64,000 nucleotides of DNA from NCBI RefSeq assembly GCF_004770745.1, contig NZ_RQGD01000046.1, forward strand, positions 62,001-126,000, given 5' to 3'. This DNA comes from Leptospira ognonensis. Lineage in GTDB: Bacteria; Spirochaetota; Leptospiria; Leptospirales; Leptospiraceae. A program made the position numbers and the translations under genes. A model generated the notes under the pieces. The model had not been told where the DNA came from and did no database searches. It saw only the letters and a list, made by a program, of their open reading frames with translations. Below are positions 20,777 to 29,328 of the stretch, in pieces. The stretch's first letter is position 1; each line of letters opens with the position of its first letter.

Positions 20777-21866
20777 TTAATCTTCGATACTCGGAAGGAG
20801 GAATACTTTCTATCTCTTTGAATGCCCGAATGAAGGCATTTTTTGAATTAAAGCCAACTTCATATCCAATTCTAAGAATCGGAAGATCAGAGCTTGATAA
20901 CAATCTTTTTGCAATCTCAATACGACGAGTCCGAATGATTTCGATGAATCCTTGGTTGAAATACCGATTCATAACTTGCGAAGTTAGATGAACAGAAACT
21001 CCAAGCAAATCTGCAAGTTTTCGGAGATTCAATTCACTATCTAAGATCAGCTCTTCGTTCCTAAGAATTTGTTCCAATTTGATCCCTAATTCTTGAAGCT
21101 TATCCTCTTTTAGAAAAGACTTTTGGTATTTTGGATCATCGGAAACGATTTCTGAAGTATCAATTTGAATCTGATCTTTATAAACGCGGTGCCATGCAAA
21201 TCCGAGTATCCAGAATGAAAAGCCGATATTGGTGATTCCTTCTGAAACTTTGCCTGGAAATAAAATCGCCAAGAGTGTAGACAAAAAAAGCCAGATAACA
21301 AGTACTACTGTGTATCTTCCAAATATGGCAATCTCAGGGTCGGCAGACTTTGAAAAGTCTTTGCTAATTTCTCGAAATCTTAAATGGACACGGACAAATA
21401 TAAATAAATTTGTGACCATCGTAAAAATTTGCAAAAGACTTGCTTCCGATGTCAATTCGCCTTTCGCAACAATCGCGATATAGTGAAGCTTATATTCAGC
21501 AGGCTGTAAAAAAAAGGGAATGCAATAGAAAAACAGAATGATCGATGGTAGAAGGCAAATAGATAACCAAAACTTCCTCTCTTTGGGTATTCCAAAATAC
21601 CGAACCACTGCATAATAAAATAGCGGTGCTGAAAAAACACCCAGCACATAACCAGCTTTAATGATATGTGGGAATTCTTTCACAGTGCCAGTAAAGTAAG
21701 CCAAATTCAAAAGCATGATACAAGTAAAGTGAACGAAAAAATGTCCTAAATAGAGGCTGAGTTGTCTTCCCGATTTCGCCTTATTATAAAAGTACAATGC
21801 CAATAGAATGGATTGTACTGCCCCTGAACTGAGAATGATTGAGCCAATCAAATGCGTTTCTTCCAA
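20751..21866 (-). CDS. Membrane-anchored AraC-family transcriptional regulator
   Basis: 371 aa. Six to seven TM helices occupy residues 5-235. The C-terminal ~100 aa form a double helix-turn-helix ('LNLRKLADLLGVSVHLTSQVMNRYF' and 'ILRIGYEVGFNSKNAFIRAFKEI' as parts), ending 'SIPPSEYRRLNGQ', the AraC signature. This 7TM-HTH architecture is common in leptospires and presumably links a membrane signal to transcription. Divergent from the outer-membrane-like gene at 21954, which is a plausible target. Confidence 0.85.
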   Translation of the reverse strand: MEETHLIGSIILSSGAVQSILLALYFYNKAKSGRQLSLYLGHFFVHFTCIMLLNLAYFTGTVKEFPHIIKAGYVLGVFSAPLFYYAVVRYFGIPKERKFWLSICLLPSIILFFYCIPFFLQPAEYKLHYIAIVAKGELTSEASLLQIFTMVTNLFIFVRVHLRFREISKDFSKSADPEIAIFGRYTVVLVIWLFLSTLLAILFPGKVSEGITNIGFSFWILGFAWHRVYKDQIQIDTSEIVSDDPKYQKSFLKEDKLQELGIKLEQILRNEELILDSELNLRKLADLLGVSVHLTSQVMNRYFNQGFIEIIRTRRIEIAKRLLSSSDLPILRIGYEVGFNSKNAFIRAFKEIESIPPSEYRRLNGQKKSQI

Positions 21867-21953
21867 TTTTTTATAAAATAAGGTGCCTTCCCATCGGGTG
21901 GAACGACAGACAAATTTGTATGGTGTATGCTTCTCTTACGATTGAGGTAAACA

Positions 21954-22721
21954 GTGCATACAAAAATTCTTTGCTTTCTAATTCTCTCTTTGTTGGTCAT
22001 GAATCAGCCGATACGGTCTCAAGCGGTATCTGTCCAGGGGGGTTTGAGCCAACCACTCCTCTTGCAGGGAGCAAATGTAGCGGTGACATATTATGGAAAA
22101 TCCATGGTATTCGAATACTCCCATGGATCAGGGCTTCGTTATGATGCCTCAGGTGGGATCGGTCTCTCCGAAGAGGAAAAGGCTCAAAACCTAAAGGTTT
22201 ATGCGCCTTACAGCACTGGGTTCGGAATCGGGTACTTGATCCGAAAAAACTGGGACATTCGTGTGGAAATTAAAGAAAACCTATACCGAGTAAAATCCGA
22301 AACTACACTCGATGAACTTGCTTTGAATCAATTTTTCGGTCTTAGAAGTGATTTACCTTTTGAGGGTAATGGAACAGAGTTCTGGTTACCCAACCAGAAC
22401 AATCAAACCAATCCAATAGAACTGACCCTTCAAAAAGCAGTACTCGCAGAATTATTGTATGATGCAAAATATACATTTCCGAATACAACCGCGCGCTATA
22501 GGACTAGATCTGTCGGACTTGGAATGTATTACAGATATTTTCCATTAGGTGGTGAAGAAGGCTTAATGATCGAACCCTCAGTTCGTTATTGGCCGAATAT
22601 CTGGACAGACGCCCCTGAACTTCAGGCTTTTGAAAACAAATTCGGCGTGATGGGCCTTCACAAAGCACACGACAATGGACTCTTTGTCAACGTTTCGTTA
22701 GGTTACTATAAAACGATTTAG
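21954..22721 (+). CDS. Putative outer-membrane beta-barrel protein
   Basis: 255 aa from a GTG start supported by a GAGG site 7 nt upstream. MHTKILCFLILSLLVMNQ..SQA is a Sec signal peptide. The mature part alternates short beta strands with aromatic ends ('GFGIGYLIRKNWDIRVEIKENLY', 'YRTRSVGLGMYYRYFPLG', 'GLFVNVSLGYY') and ends close to a terminal aromatic strand, as in small outer-membrane barrels. Seven bp separate it from the next, similar-sized exported protein; the two probably form an operon with the DUF4386-like gene. Confidence 0.65.
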   Translation: MHTKILCFLILSLLVMNQPIRSQAVSVQGGLSQPLLLQGANVAVTYYGKSMVFEYSHGSGLRYDASGGIGLSEEEKAQNLKVYAPYSTGFGIGYLIRKNWDIRVEIKENLYRVKSETTLDELALNQFFGLRSDLPFEGNGTEFWLPNQNNQTNPIELTLQKAVLAELLYDAKYTFPNTTARYRTRSVGLGMYYRYFPLGGEEGLMIEPSVRYWPNIWTDAPELQAFENKFGVMGLHKAHDNGLFVNVSLGYYKTI

Positions 22722-22728
22722 GCTCTAT

Positions 22729-23199
22729 ATGAAAATTAAAATCTTTATTCTTATTGGTTTTATTATCATCCAATCTTCAATATTTTCCTCACCTTCGTTT
22801 TCAAAGGAAGAATACTCAATCAACTTCTTTCGAGCGCCTTCGATTGGTGGCGAATATAGAAGGGACCAAATTTCTATCCATGGCGGTTATTATGTTACGA
22901 ATTTTGAACCCGACATCACTACTAAGTTTTATAAATTAGGTGTGGGTTATTGGTTTTTACCCACCAAACTAGCGTTTTCTTCTTCTGACCAGCCCTCATC
23001 ATTTTATACTTACTTATCCTATGGGAAAGGCATCAACTTAGACTATAAAAATAAAGATACAATTATGTATGAGGTTGGCTATCGATTGATGATTTGGGAG
23101 GGTTTGAGCTTTCGATTGGGAGTGATTGCTCTTGGTGCCGAAGGCGAAAGTACAAAAGTCAATCCGACTCCTGGAATCAGTTATTCAATTTTCTTTTGA
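22729..23199 (+). CDS. Putative exported/outer-membrane protein
   Basis: 156 aa. MKIKIFILIGFIIIQSSIFSSPSFS is a signal peptide. The mature protein has barrel-like strands ('IGGEYRRDQISIHGGYYV', 'KLGVGYWFLPTKLAF', 'TIMYEVGYRLMIWEGLSFRLGV') and ends in 'GISYSIFF', a C-terminal aromatic residue typical of outer-membrane insertion signals. The next gene starts 10 bp downstream. Confidence 0.65.
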   Translation: MKIKIFILIGFIIIQSSIFSSPSFSKEEYSINFFRAPSIGGEYRRDQISIHGGYYVTNFEPDITTKFYKLGVGYWFLPTKLAFSSSDQPSSFYTYLSYGKGINLDYKNKDTIMYEVGYRLMIWEGLSFRLGVIALGAEGESTKVNPTPGISYSIFF

Positions 23200-23209
23200 G
23201 GTAATACAA

Positions 23210-23938
23210 ATGGACAAACAAACAAAACAAACTTATCAATTTGCAGGTCTGATCTTTCTGATCACTCCGTTCCTAATTCAAATTCCCTATACAATTCTAA
23301 TCATGAATTTTCAGTATCCAGATATACTTCGGGAACCAACGGAAAAGATTTTAATCGAATTTCAAAAGGGAGGTTCTTCCCTCATCTTGACTTGGTTGTT
23401 TTTTGGATTTGCTGGTTTACCTCTTGTTTATTCGTATTTAGCTCTTTATCAACTTACAAAAGAAAAGTCGCAAATCGCAGCCCTTGTGGCAGTAATTTTT
23501 GGTATCTCAGCTTTGTTCTTTCAGCTAATCGGCCTATTGCGCTGGGTATTTGTCGTACCAATATTAACTAATCTCTATACTGATATAAACGCTACTGTCG
23601 GTACAAAAGAAGCCGTCATAGTATCATTTCAAACGATCCATCATTTATTCGGAGTTTTGATCGGCGAACATCTGGGACAATTGTTTACGATCCTTTGGAT
23701 GGCAATCAATTCGGTCCTCATCTTGAAAGAGAAAAAATTTCCAAAATGGTTAGGATCATTCGGATTATTTTCCTCGATCATTTATATTCTTGCGCAGACA
23801 GAATTATTATCCTTGGTGATTCCAGAAATTTCCGAGATACCTTTCGCTGGTTTGATTGGAAGTCTCTGTTGGTTGTTGTGGATGGTCATCTTGGGATATT
23901 ATATGTTTAAAAAAGAGGAAACCAATGCAGTCTTATAA
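23210..23938 (+). CDS. Membrane protein, DUF4386-like
   Basis: About 242 aa from ATG 23210, chosen because GAGG lies 9 nt upstream; the longer frame would overlap the previous gene. Six TM segments. 'ILREPTEKILIEFQKGGSSLILTWLFFG' followed by 'GLPLVYSYLALYQL' matches the layout of DUF4386 proteins, polytopic proteins of unknown function. Its end overlaps the start of the following broken transducer gene. Confidence 0.6.
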   Translation: MDKQTKQTYQFAGLIFLITPFLIQIPYTILIMNFQYPDILREPTEKILIEFQKGGSSLILTWLFFGFAGLPLVYSYLALYQLTKEKSQIAALVAVIFGISALFFQLIGLLRWVFVVPILTNLYTDINATVGTKEAVIVSFQTIHHLFGVLIGEHLGQLFTILWMAINSVLILKEKKFPKWLGSFGLFSSIIYILAQTELLSLVIPEISEIPFAGLIGSLCWLLWMVILGYYMFKKEETNAVL

Positions 23939-24311
23939 AAGTTTTTCGAAGAGGTATTTTCTTTGGAATCAGATCATAAATTTATTTTTTCTGAATCCAT
24001 TGGCCTTCGCATTTATAGTATTATTCTTTGAGCCGAACGATGAACAATTGAATGCGTTAATAATTGGTCTTATCTTTTCGCTTGTTGTTGCTCAAATCCT
24101 ATAATACGTATTAGTTTACCAACTTAGACCAATAAAAAATTATTTTGATAAAGTAGATACAAACTCGAAAACCGCAATAACGGAAGTTTCAACAGCAGTT
24201 GAGTATATGAAAGTGCTGACACAATCTACTGCGGCTGGCTTGGAGAAAATGACGGCAACCTCAGACGGTATAACATCCATGGACGACATGATGAGAAAAA
24301 AATTTCTTTAA
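23925..24311 (+). pseudogene. Truncated MCP-like transducer with internal stop
   Basis: An ATG at 23925 opens a frame (MQSYKSFSKRYFLWN) with two hydrophobic segments that stops at TAA 24102-24104. The same frame continues open for 68 more codons to 24309: 'YQLRPIKNYFDKVDTNSKTA' then a coiled-coil-like, Thr/Ala/Glu-rich stretch resembling the HAMP-to-signalling region of methyl-accepting chemotaxis or adenylate-cyclase-type transducers. No signalling domain follows. Read as a gene broken by a nonsense change and 3' loss. Confidence 0.5.
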
Positions 24312-24356
24312 ATTAGAAAAACAAACAAAAGTTTTTTAATAAATATGGTAACCATT

Positions 24357-24805
24357 ATGAATAAAACAATCTTGCGCTTTTTCTTAATCTTTTCCATCAC
24401 TTCATTACATGTATCCGCTAGCTCTATTTCTATAGAAGGAGATACGGCTGCCTACTTTTTGAATGGTTATTCGGGCATAGTAAGGAAATCATTTGATAAT
24501 GGACTAGATATCGCATTGGGTGGAGGTGCATTCAACATGCCCCATGCTGTCGTAGAATCCTCTCAATCAAATAACAATTTGATTCAATGGGAAGCAAGGT
24601 GCAATAGTATCCAAGTTTTAATGTAATAAGTAAAGGAATCTCGGGAGGGTACATCTATCGTGTATTTGAAGGTGTTTATATTTATCCAAATATTGCCTAT
24701 ACATTGAATGATCGATATGTGGGTAATCCATCTATCCTATTTAATGAATACCACTTTGCGCAATCTGGATGGAATGGGTCGGTGCATGTAGGCATTGAAT
24801 TTTAA
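24357..24805 (+). pseudogene. Frameshifted outer-membrane-like protein
   Basis: MNKTILRFFLIFSITSLHVSASS is a signal peptide, followed by a barrel-like stretch ('GDTAAYFLNGYSGIVRKSF', 'DIALGGGAF') that ends in frame at about 24626. The neighbouring frame then continues with 'NVISKGISGGYIYRVFEG', 'VYIYPNIAYTLNDRYVG' and 'NGSVHVGIEF', ending at 24805 with a terminal Phe, as for a barrel protein. The two halves make sense only if a frameshift near 24600 joins them. A sequencing error cannot be ruled out. Confidence 0.55.
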
Positions 24806-24831
24806 GAATAATTTTGATACACGAATAAGAA

Positions 24832-24870
24832 GTCATAGTTCTTGATTTAACTATGACCATGCGATTTTTT
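24832..24870. terminator. Hairpin between convergent genes
   Basis: Perfect 9-bp stem GTCATAGTT/AACTATGAC (24832-24840 and 24849-24857) with an 8-nt loop, followed by a GCGATTTTTTATT tract on the plus strand. Fits a terminator for the broken gene and possibly the MarR gene. Confidence 0.6.
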
Positions 24871-24873
24871 ATT

Positions 24874-25320
24874 CTAAAATGGCACATTTTCGAATGTTTC
24901 TCGGATTTCTTTCAATCTTTTGGCAATTGAAATGAATCTATCATCGGGAAGCGGAAATAGATTTTTATACAATTTCTTTTCTCTTTGCAACATGCGCATT
25001 AGAATTTTTTTACCAACTAGTGAAAGTTTGAATTTTGAAGATGAAGAATGTTGTGGGTTGTAGATAGCTTCGATTAGTTTCTTTTTTTGAAGTTTACTTA
25101 TGATTTGGTGCATCCTTTGTCGGGAAACATTTCTCATAAATGCTAGTTCGGGAATGGTCGCCTCTGCGGAGGCAAGAAGAAATAATACACTTCTTTCTGC
25201 AGAATCTAGATTTTCATAGGCGTGTGTCCTTTCCTCGACAAATTGCATTCTATAAAACAATCGATTGACTTCATCTACCAGTATAGATAAGTTTACCCAG
25301 CTCTTTTTTTTCTCTTTCAT
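24874..25320 (-). CDS. MarR-family transcriptional regulator
   Basis: 148 aa. The winged-helix core is 'LDSAERSVLFLLASAEATIPELAFMRNVSRQRMHQIISKLQKKKLIEAI' (in parts; about residues 38-87), with recognition helix around 'SRQRMHQIISKL', then the wing with 'KFKLSLVGKKI'. Dimerisation helices flank it. Divergent from a small membrane-protein gene, with two inverted repeats between that could be its operators. Confidence 0.8.
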   Translation of the reverse strand: MKEKKKSWVNLSILVDEVNRLFYRMQFVEERTHAYENLDSAERSVLFLLASAEATIPELAFMRNVSRQRMHQIISKLQKKKLIEAIYNPQHSSSSKFKLSLVGKKILMRMLQREKKLYKNLFPLPDDRFISIAKRLKEIRETFENVPF

Positions 25321-25330
25321 TGAATTAGCG

Positions 25331-25357
25331 AGTAAATGACTTACATTCGCATTTACT
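25331..25357. promoter_or_regulatory. Inverted repeat upstream of the MarR gene
   Basis: Arms AGTAAATG (25331-25338) and CATTTACT (25350-25357), perfect 8-bp arms around an 11-bp spacer, starting 11 bp before the MarR start codon. A candidate autoregulatory operator. Confidence 0.45.
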
Positions 25358-25371
25358 ACAAAAGTATAAAT

Positions 25372-25403
25372 ATCAAATTATTTGATAAAACGTCAAATAA
25401 TTT
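25372..25403. promoter_or_regulatory. Tandem TCAAA-TTTGA palindromes
   Basis: ATCAAATTATTTGAT (25372-25386) is symmetric except at its centre; a second TCAAATAATTT lies directly after at 25393-25403. Located between the MarR gene and 25472. Operator-like, by position only. Confidence 0.4.
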
Positions 25404-25471
25404 TACACATATTTCTTTATAGAAGAGAACAGAGAAATTGACTTCAGTTTTCTTTGTTATCCCTTGTTCCT

Positions 25472-25879
25472 ATGAACATTCAAACAAAATTGATATATCT
25501 TTTATTGTTTCTCTTCTCGGGTTATGCTTTTGGATTCCAAGAATTGCCTAAAGCAAAACCACTCCGAGTGGAATTACTCTATGTTAAGTACATTCTCCTC
25601 GGAGCTTTGGTGTCTTTTGTCGCTTATACAATCTACTGCTCTTTCAAGGAGAATTTTGTAAAATCATTTAGGAAAATATTTCCGCTACTCTGGGGTCGCC
25701 AGGTTGGGATTGATCTCTATATCGGAATCTTTCTATTTTCGTTTTTCGTATTTATGATCGAAAAATCTGTTGTCATTTTATTTCTTTGGTTATTGCCTTC
25801 TATCATCTTTGGGAATATCATTCCGCTAGTCTATCTCATCACACATTTTGAATTCATCTGCGGCTTATTTGGATTTTAA
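25472..25879 (+). CDS. Small membrane protein, unknown function
   Basis: About 135 aa from ATG 25472; an in-frame TTG at 25454 is also possible. A signal-like N-terminus (MNIQTKLIYLLLFLFSGYA) is followed by three to four TM helices. No family recognised. Divergent from the MarR gene. Confidence 0.6.
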   Translation: MNIQTKLIYLLLFLFSGYAFGFQELPKAKPLRVELLYVKYILLGALVSFVAYTIYCSFKENFVKSFRKIFPLLWGRQVGIDLYIGIFLFSFFVFMIEKSVVILFLWLLPSIIFGNIIPLVYLITHFEFICGLFGF

Positions 25880-25982
25880 ATTTGAAAGAAGAGAGCAGGA
25901 TTCTGTTCTGGATCCTTCTGTCTTCTTGGAGAGTATACTCTTAGTTAGATTTAGTTTTTAAGAATGACACAATATTAATCAC

Positions 25983-26103
25983 TACCACTTAGGAAGTCGG
26001 TAAGCCTTTTTCTAGAACCTAACCACAAAAATCAATTGAGAAGCCCGATATTCCCGACAGATTGCTCATTTTAGGAATCCAGTTGACTTAAAGGCGACTA
26101 TAT
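25983..26103 (+). repeat. 121-bp interspersed repeat, copy 1 (divergent)
   Basis: Aligns without gaps to copies 2 and 3 over exactly 121 bp, with 25 mismatches by hand count (about 79% identity). It ends 15 bp past the stop of the BNR-repeat lipoprotein. Similarity to copy 2 seems to continue weakly for about 30 bp ('TTAATCCTTT'). Confidence 0.8.
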
Positions 26104-26118
26104 TTATCTTTTAATCCT

Positions 26119-27273
26119 TTAAAAATCATTTATATTCACTGGCAAAGGTTCATCACTTTTTCGACATATTGCGAAATCATTGTTCTGATACGTAAATCCA
26201 TTCCAATTACTCAAAGTTAGTTTAGAGTTAGCGATTCCCTCCGAATCAAAAGAATTATAATATGCTTCAAAATTTTTTCCAGTTTCCTTACCATAAAAAG
26301 AATTAAGATTATAAAATCTTATGAGGGAAAAGTTTGATTTTATTCGTGACCAGTTGTTTCCACCATCGACTGACTTCTGGATGAAATTTCTCGCAGCATA
26401 AAATAAAACATTTCCTTCGCTATAAAAGATGCTACCCCTAGATGATGTTGAAAATTCAGACCAATTCAATCCTCCGTCCATCGTTTTATAGATTAGAGTG
26501 TTTCCGGATAAATATCCTTTGTTTTGGTCTTCAAAATAGATCCGCGTCGGTACAACCTGGCTTGATGGATTATTGCCAAGGGCCTTTTCAAAGATCAATT
26601 GATATTGGTCTCCCATTTCAGAACTCTCATATAAATAGAATTTTCCAATAGTTCCATTTGTATTTGATGCGGAGGTTAAAATGCGGGATCGTGAATTTTG
26701 GAAGGATTCGTCGTTGATTAAATTTCCATTTAATACTGTTTGATTCCAAGAAAGTCCCTCATCAACTGAAGTATAAACATAATTAGAATTCACTTTTCTT
26801 AAAATGAGAATCAGTCGGCGTTCTGGCCTTGCAGAAAATAAGGTGATCACCTGATCTTGGGCTAAATCTATGTTATGTGATCTTTTATTCCAAGTCTGTC
26901 CTCCGTCCAAGGTAAAAATTATAGCTTCGTTGCTGATTACAAAATACTTTTCTGAAGAGAGAATTGAAAAATCTCGGATAGTTTCTGAAACATTAAAAAA
27001 TTTCCAAGTTGAACCTCGGTCTACCGACACAGCAAAATTCGCTTTCGGAAACTCCATAGATGCATTTTCAGCAAAACTTGCGGCAAGTAAATTAGGATCA
27101 CTTGCGTATTTAATAAGGGGCTCCGTTGCACTTAATTTCGGAGTCGGAAGATAGCAGAGAAGCACACTCAATTGATAATTTTTGTTTTCCTTTAACTTAG
27201 ATCCAAAGGGATCTAAACGATCACAGGAGCTAATTGCGATCGCAAGAATGATCAAAAAAGTAACATGCATCAT
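26119..27273 (-). CDS. BNR/Asp-box beta-propeller lipoprotein
   Basis: 384 aa. MMHVTFLIILAIAISSC is a lipoprotein signal. At least five Asp-box motifs are visible: SVDRGSTW, TLDGGQTW, SVDEGLSW, TMDGGLNW and SVDGGNNW, spaced about 50 residues, as in sialidase-like or Ycf48-like propellers. No sialidase catalytic arginines are evident, so enzyme activity should not be assumed. Lies between repeat copies 1 and 2 with the DoxX gene. Confidence 0.8.
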   Translation of the reverse strand: MMHVTFLIILAIAISSCDRLDPFGSKLKENKNYQLSVLLCYLPTPKLSATEPLIKYASDPNLLAASFAENASMEFPKANFAVSVDRGSTWKFFNVSETIRDFSILSSEKYFVISNEAIIFTLDGGQTWNKRSHNIDLAQDQVITLFSARPERRLILILRKVNSNYVYTSVDEGLSWNQTVLNGNLINDESFQNSRSRILTSASNTNGTIGKFYLYESSEMGDQYQLIFEKALGNNPSSQVVPTRIYFEDQNKGYLSGNTLIYKTMDGGLNWSEFSTSSRGSIFYSEGNVLFYAARNFIQKSVDGGNNWSRIKSNFSLIRFYNLNSFYGKETGKNFEAYYNSFDSEGIANSKLTLSNWNGFTYQNNDFAICRKSDEPLPVNINDF

Positions 27274-27317
27274 CAGTGAATAGTGACGATTAAAAACTCT
27301 TTTTAAATCCGATCAAT

Positions 27318-27743
27318 TCAAGTTTTTTTGATTCGTGCTTTTAAGTATGCTAAGGCTTCCGTCGACCATAAGGCCCATAAAATTAGAACTGGCTGAAAGA
27401 ACAATCGAACCAAACGCTTATCATCTGTATCCAAACCAAAGGCAGTTATGCCATTCATATACTGAGAAACATTTCCAGGAAAAATGGCAATGAAAAAGAG
27501 AGATAGTGTTAATCCTACTTTGATTTGGTGTTTGACTAAAAAGATAAGCGCTAGTCCTAAGGAAATCTCAACAACCCCCGATGACAATACTACGAAATCA
27601 ATGAAATTAGGAGCTTGTGGCAGCCATTTCGGCACTTGAGCCTGGAATTCTCCCCTTTGGAATGTTAAATGACCAATACCAGCCAAGGTCATGAACGCTC
27701 CGAGCAATACTCGCAATATCTTCTTTAAAAATGATGTTTCCAT
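27318..27743 (-). CDS. DoxX family membrane protein
   Basis: 141 aa, four TM helices. 'LAGIGHLTF', 'VPKWLPQAPNFIDFVVLSSGVVEISLG' (read in parts) and 'IAIFPGNVSQYMNG' are typical of DoxX-like proteins, small membrane proteins linked to redox or sulfur metabolism in some bacteria. An AGGAG site precedes the ATG. Its start lies 20 bp from repeat copy 2, which may therefore supply its promoter. Confidence 0.85.
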   Translation of the reverse strand: METSFLKKILRVLLGAFMTLAGIGHLTFQRGEFQAQVPKWLPQAPNFIDFVVLSSGVVEISLGLALIFLVKHQIKVGLTLSLFFIAIFPGNVSQYMNGITAFGLDTDDKRLVRLFFQPVLILWALWSTEALAYLKARIKKT

Positions 27744-27762
27744 GTGATTTTCTCCTGTTTTT

Positions 27763-27883
27763 AACCACTTGGGACTTTGGTAAGGCTTTTACCAGAACCA
27801 AATCACAAAAATTAATCGAGATGCCCGATATTCGCGAAAGATTGCCCATTATAGGAAGCAGACTGGCTTAAAGACGGCTATAT
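27763..27883 (+). repeat. 121-bp interspersed repeat, copy 2
   Basis: Identical at every base to 31520-31640. It begins AACCACTTGGGACTTTGG and contains a GGTAA/TTACC hairpin and the 8-bp palindrome TTCGCGAA. No terminal inverted repeats and no flanking target duplication are seen. Confidence 0.95.
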
Positions 27884-27942
27884 TTTAAATCCTTTATATT
27901 TCACAAAACATGATTCCGATCCAATTTAAATATGAATTTCAA

Positions 27943-28362
27943 TTAGTAAGAATTCATTCGTAATTCCTTTGTGATCATTTTCACAAACTCTTCCTTATCA
28001 TTCTTAACTTCTTTTATCTTTGTTTTTAAGTCTTTGGGAATCTCAAAATACTTTTCGGCCCAAATATAAATTTCGATAAATACAGAAACCAAATCAATTC
28101 CCTTCTGCGTTAACTTGTATAAAACTTTTACTTTGTTGTCTGGATGTTCTAATTTTTCTATGAGACCGTTTTCTTCCAGGGCCAGAAGTCTCGAAGCTAG
28201 AATATTGGTAGCTATCCCTTCCGCGGATTTCAGGAAATCACCATAACTACGTTTTTTAAAGAATATCATATCCCTAATGATGAGAAGTGACCATTTATCT
28301 CCCCAGATATCGAGAGAACAGCTGATTGGGCATTCCGATCTTTTTTTATGACTCGATGACAT
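27943..28362 (-). CDS. HxlR-family transcriptional regulator
   Basis: 139 aa. 'CPISCSLDIWGDKWSLLIIRDM' (residues about 11-32; the Cys in 'CPISCSLD' is the conserved N-terminal Cys of the family) followed by 'KRSYGDFLKSAEGIATNILASRL' and 'YKLTQKGIDL' are diagnostic of HxlR/YodB-type winged-helix repressors, several of which sense quinones or electrophiles by that Cys. Divergent from an SDR/quinone-oxidoreductase pair, with two strong palindromes between. Confidence 0.9.
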   Translation of the reverse strand: MSSSHKKRSECPISCSLDIWGDKWSLLIIRDMIFFKKRSYGDFLKSAEGIATNILASRLLALEENGLIEKLEHPDNKVKVLYKLTQKGIDLVSVFIEIYIWAEKYFEIPKDLKTKIKEVKNDKEEFVKMITKELRMNSY

Positions 28363-28380
28363 AAATTGATTTTTTGGAAA

Positions 28381-28401
28381 ATACTTGCAAAAAACAAGTA
28401 T
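28381..28401. promoter_or_regulatory. HxlR operator candidate 1
   Basis: Inverted repeat with arms ATACTTG and CAAGTAT around a 7-bp A-rich centre. Its centre is 34 bp from that of the second site. Confidence 0.65.
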
Positions 28402-28415
28402 TTTTATTCAAATAT

Positions 28416-28434
28416 TACTTGCATTTTGCAAGTA
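28416..28434. promoter_or_regulatory. HxlR operator candidate 2
   Basis: Perfect palindrome TACTTGCA-TTT-TGCAAGTA, sharing the ACTTG/CAAGT half-sites with site 1. Between the divergent HxlR and SDR genes, so one regulator could control both directions. Confidence 0.7.
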
Positions 28435-28499
28435 AATTCGCTTATGATTACTAAAATCCAATGTTACTACAAAAAATTTAGATAAACGAGATCAAAACA

Positions 28500-29303
28500 A
28501 TGAAACAAACAATATTAATCACCGGAGCATCTTCGGGTATCGGACTTTTAATTGCCAATCAACTTCACAAGAATGGTTTTACAGTCATCGGAACAAGTCG
28601 TAATCCAGAGAGTCATCAGTCTAGTTTACCTTTTAAACTGATTGAATTAGATATTTCCTCTGATCAATCGATAAATTCCTTCAGCGAACGATTGTTTAAA
28701 CATACTGACAAACTAGATGTTTTAATTAATAATGCAGGATATTTAGTCACCGGGCTTGCCGAAGAGACTCCTATCGAGTTAGGCCAAAAGCAGTTTGAAA
28801 CTAATTTTTGGGGAACAGTTAAAATCACAAATCAACTATTACCATATTTTAGAAAACAGAAACAAGGAAAAATCATCACAGTAGGATCTTTCCTCGGACT
28901 CATCGGACTTCCCAACGTAGCATTTTATTCTGCTTCAAAACATTCTTTAGAAGGATATTTTAAAGTATTAAGATTTGAATTAAGTGGATTTAATATTAAA
29001 GTTAGTATGGTAGAGCCACTTGCTTTCAAAACAAACATTGGAAATAACTCTGTTCCATCCGAGATAAAAATTGATGATTATAACCTGTTTCGAAAACAAA
29101 TTGCAGCATTCGCAAAAGATTTATTTGATAAGGCCCCTTCCCCAGAACCTGTCGTTTCCACAGTAGTTAAAATTATAGATCTAAAAAATCCAAAATTTAA
29201 TTTTCCAGTGGGCCAAGGAGCATCCTTTATTCTTACAATGCAACACTATGCATATAAACTTTTTGAAAATTCCATTCTGAAACAAATTAAAAAATTTAAA
29301 TAA
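28500..29303 (+). CDS. Short-chain dehydrogenase/reductase
   Basis: 267 aa. Cofactor motif TGASSGIG (residues 8-15), the NNAG motif ('LINNAGYLV'), and the catalytic YxxxK in 'FYSASKHSLEGYF' show a classical SDR, with the Arg-rich 'TSRNPESH' after beta-2 favouring NADP(H). Likely carbonyl or quinone substrate. First gene of the HxlR-controlled pair. Confidence 0.92.
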   Translation: MKQTILITGASSGIGLLIANQLHKNGFTVIGTSRNPESHQSSLPFKLIELDISSDQSINSFSERLFKHTDKLDVLINNAGYLVTGLAEETPIELGQKQFETNFWGTVKITNQLLPYFRKQKQGKIITVGSFLGLIGLPNVAFYSASKHSLEGYFKVLRFELSGFNIKVSMVEPLAFKTNIGNNSVPSEIKIDDYNLFRKQIAAFAKDLFDKAPSPEPVVSTVVKIIDLKNPKFNFPVGQGASFILTMQHYAYKLFENSILKQIKKFK

Positions 29304-29328
29304 TTTCATCTAATGAATGGGGAAAAAT

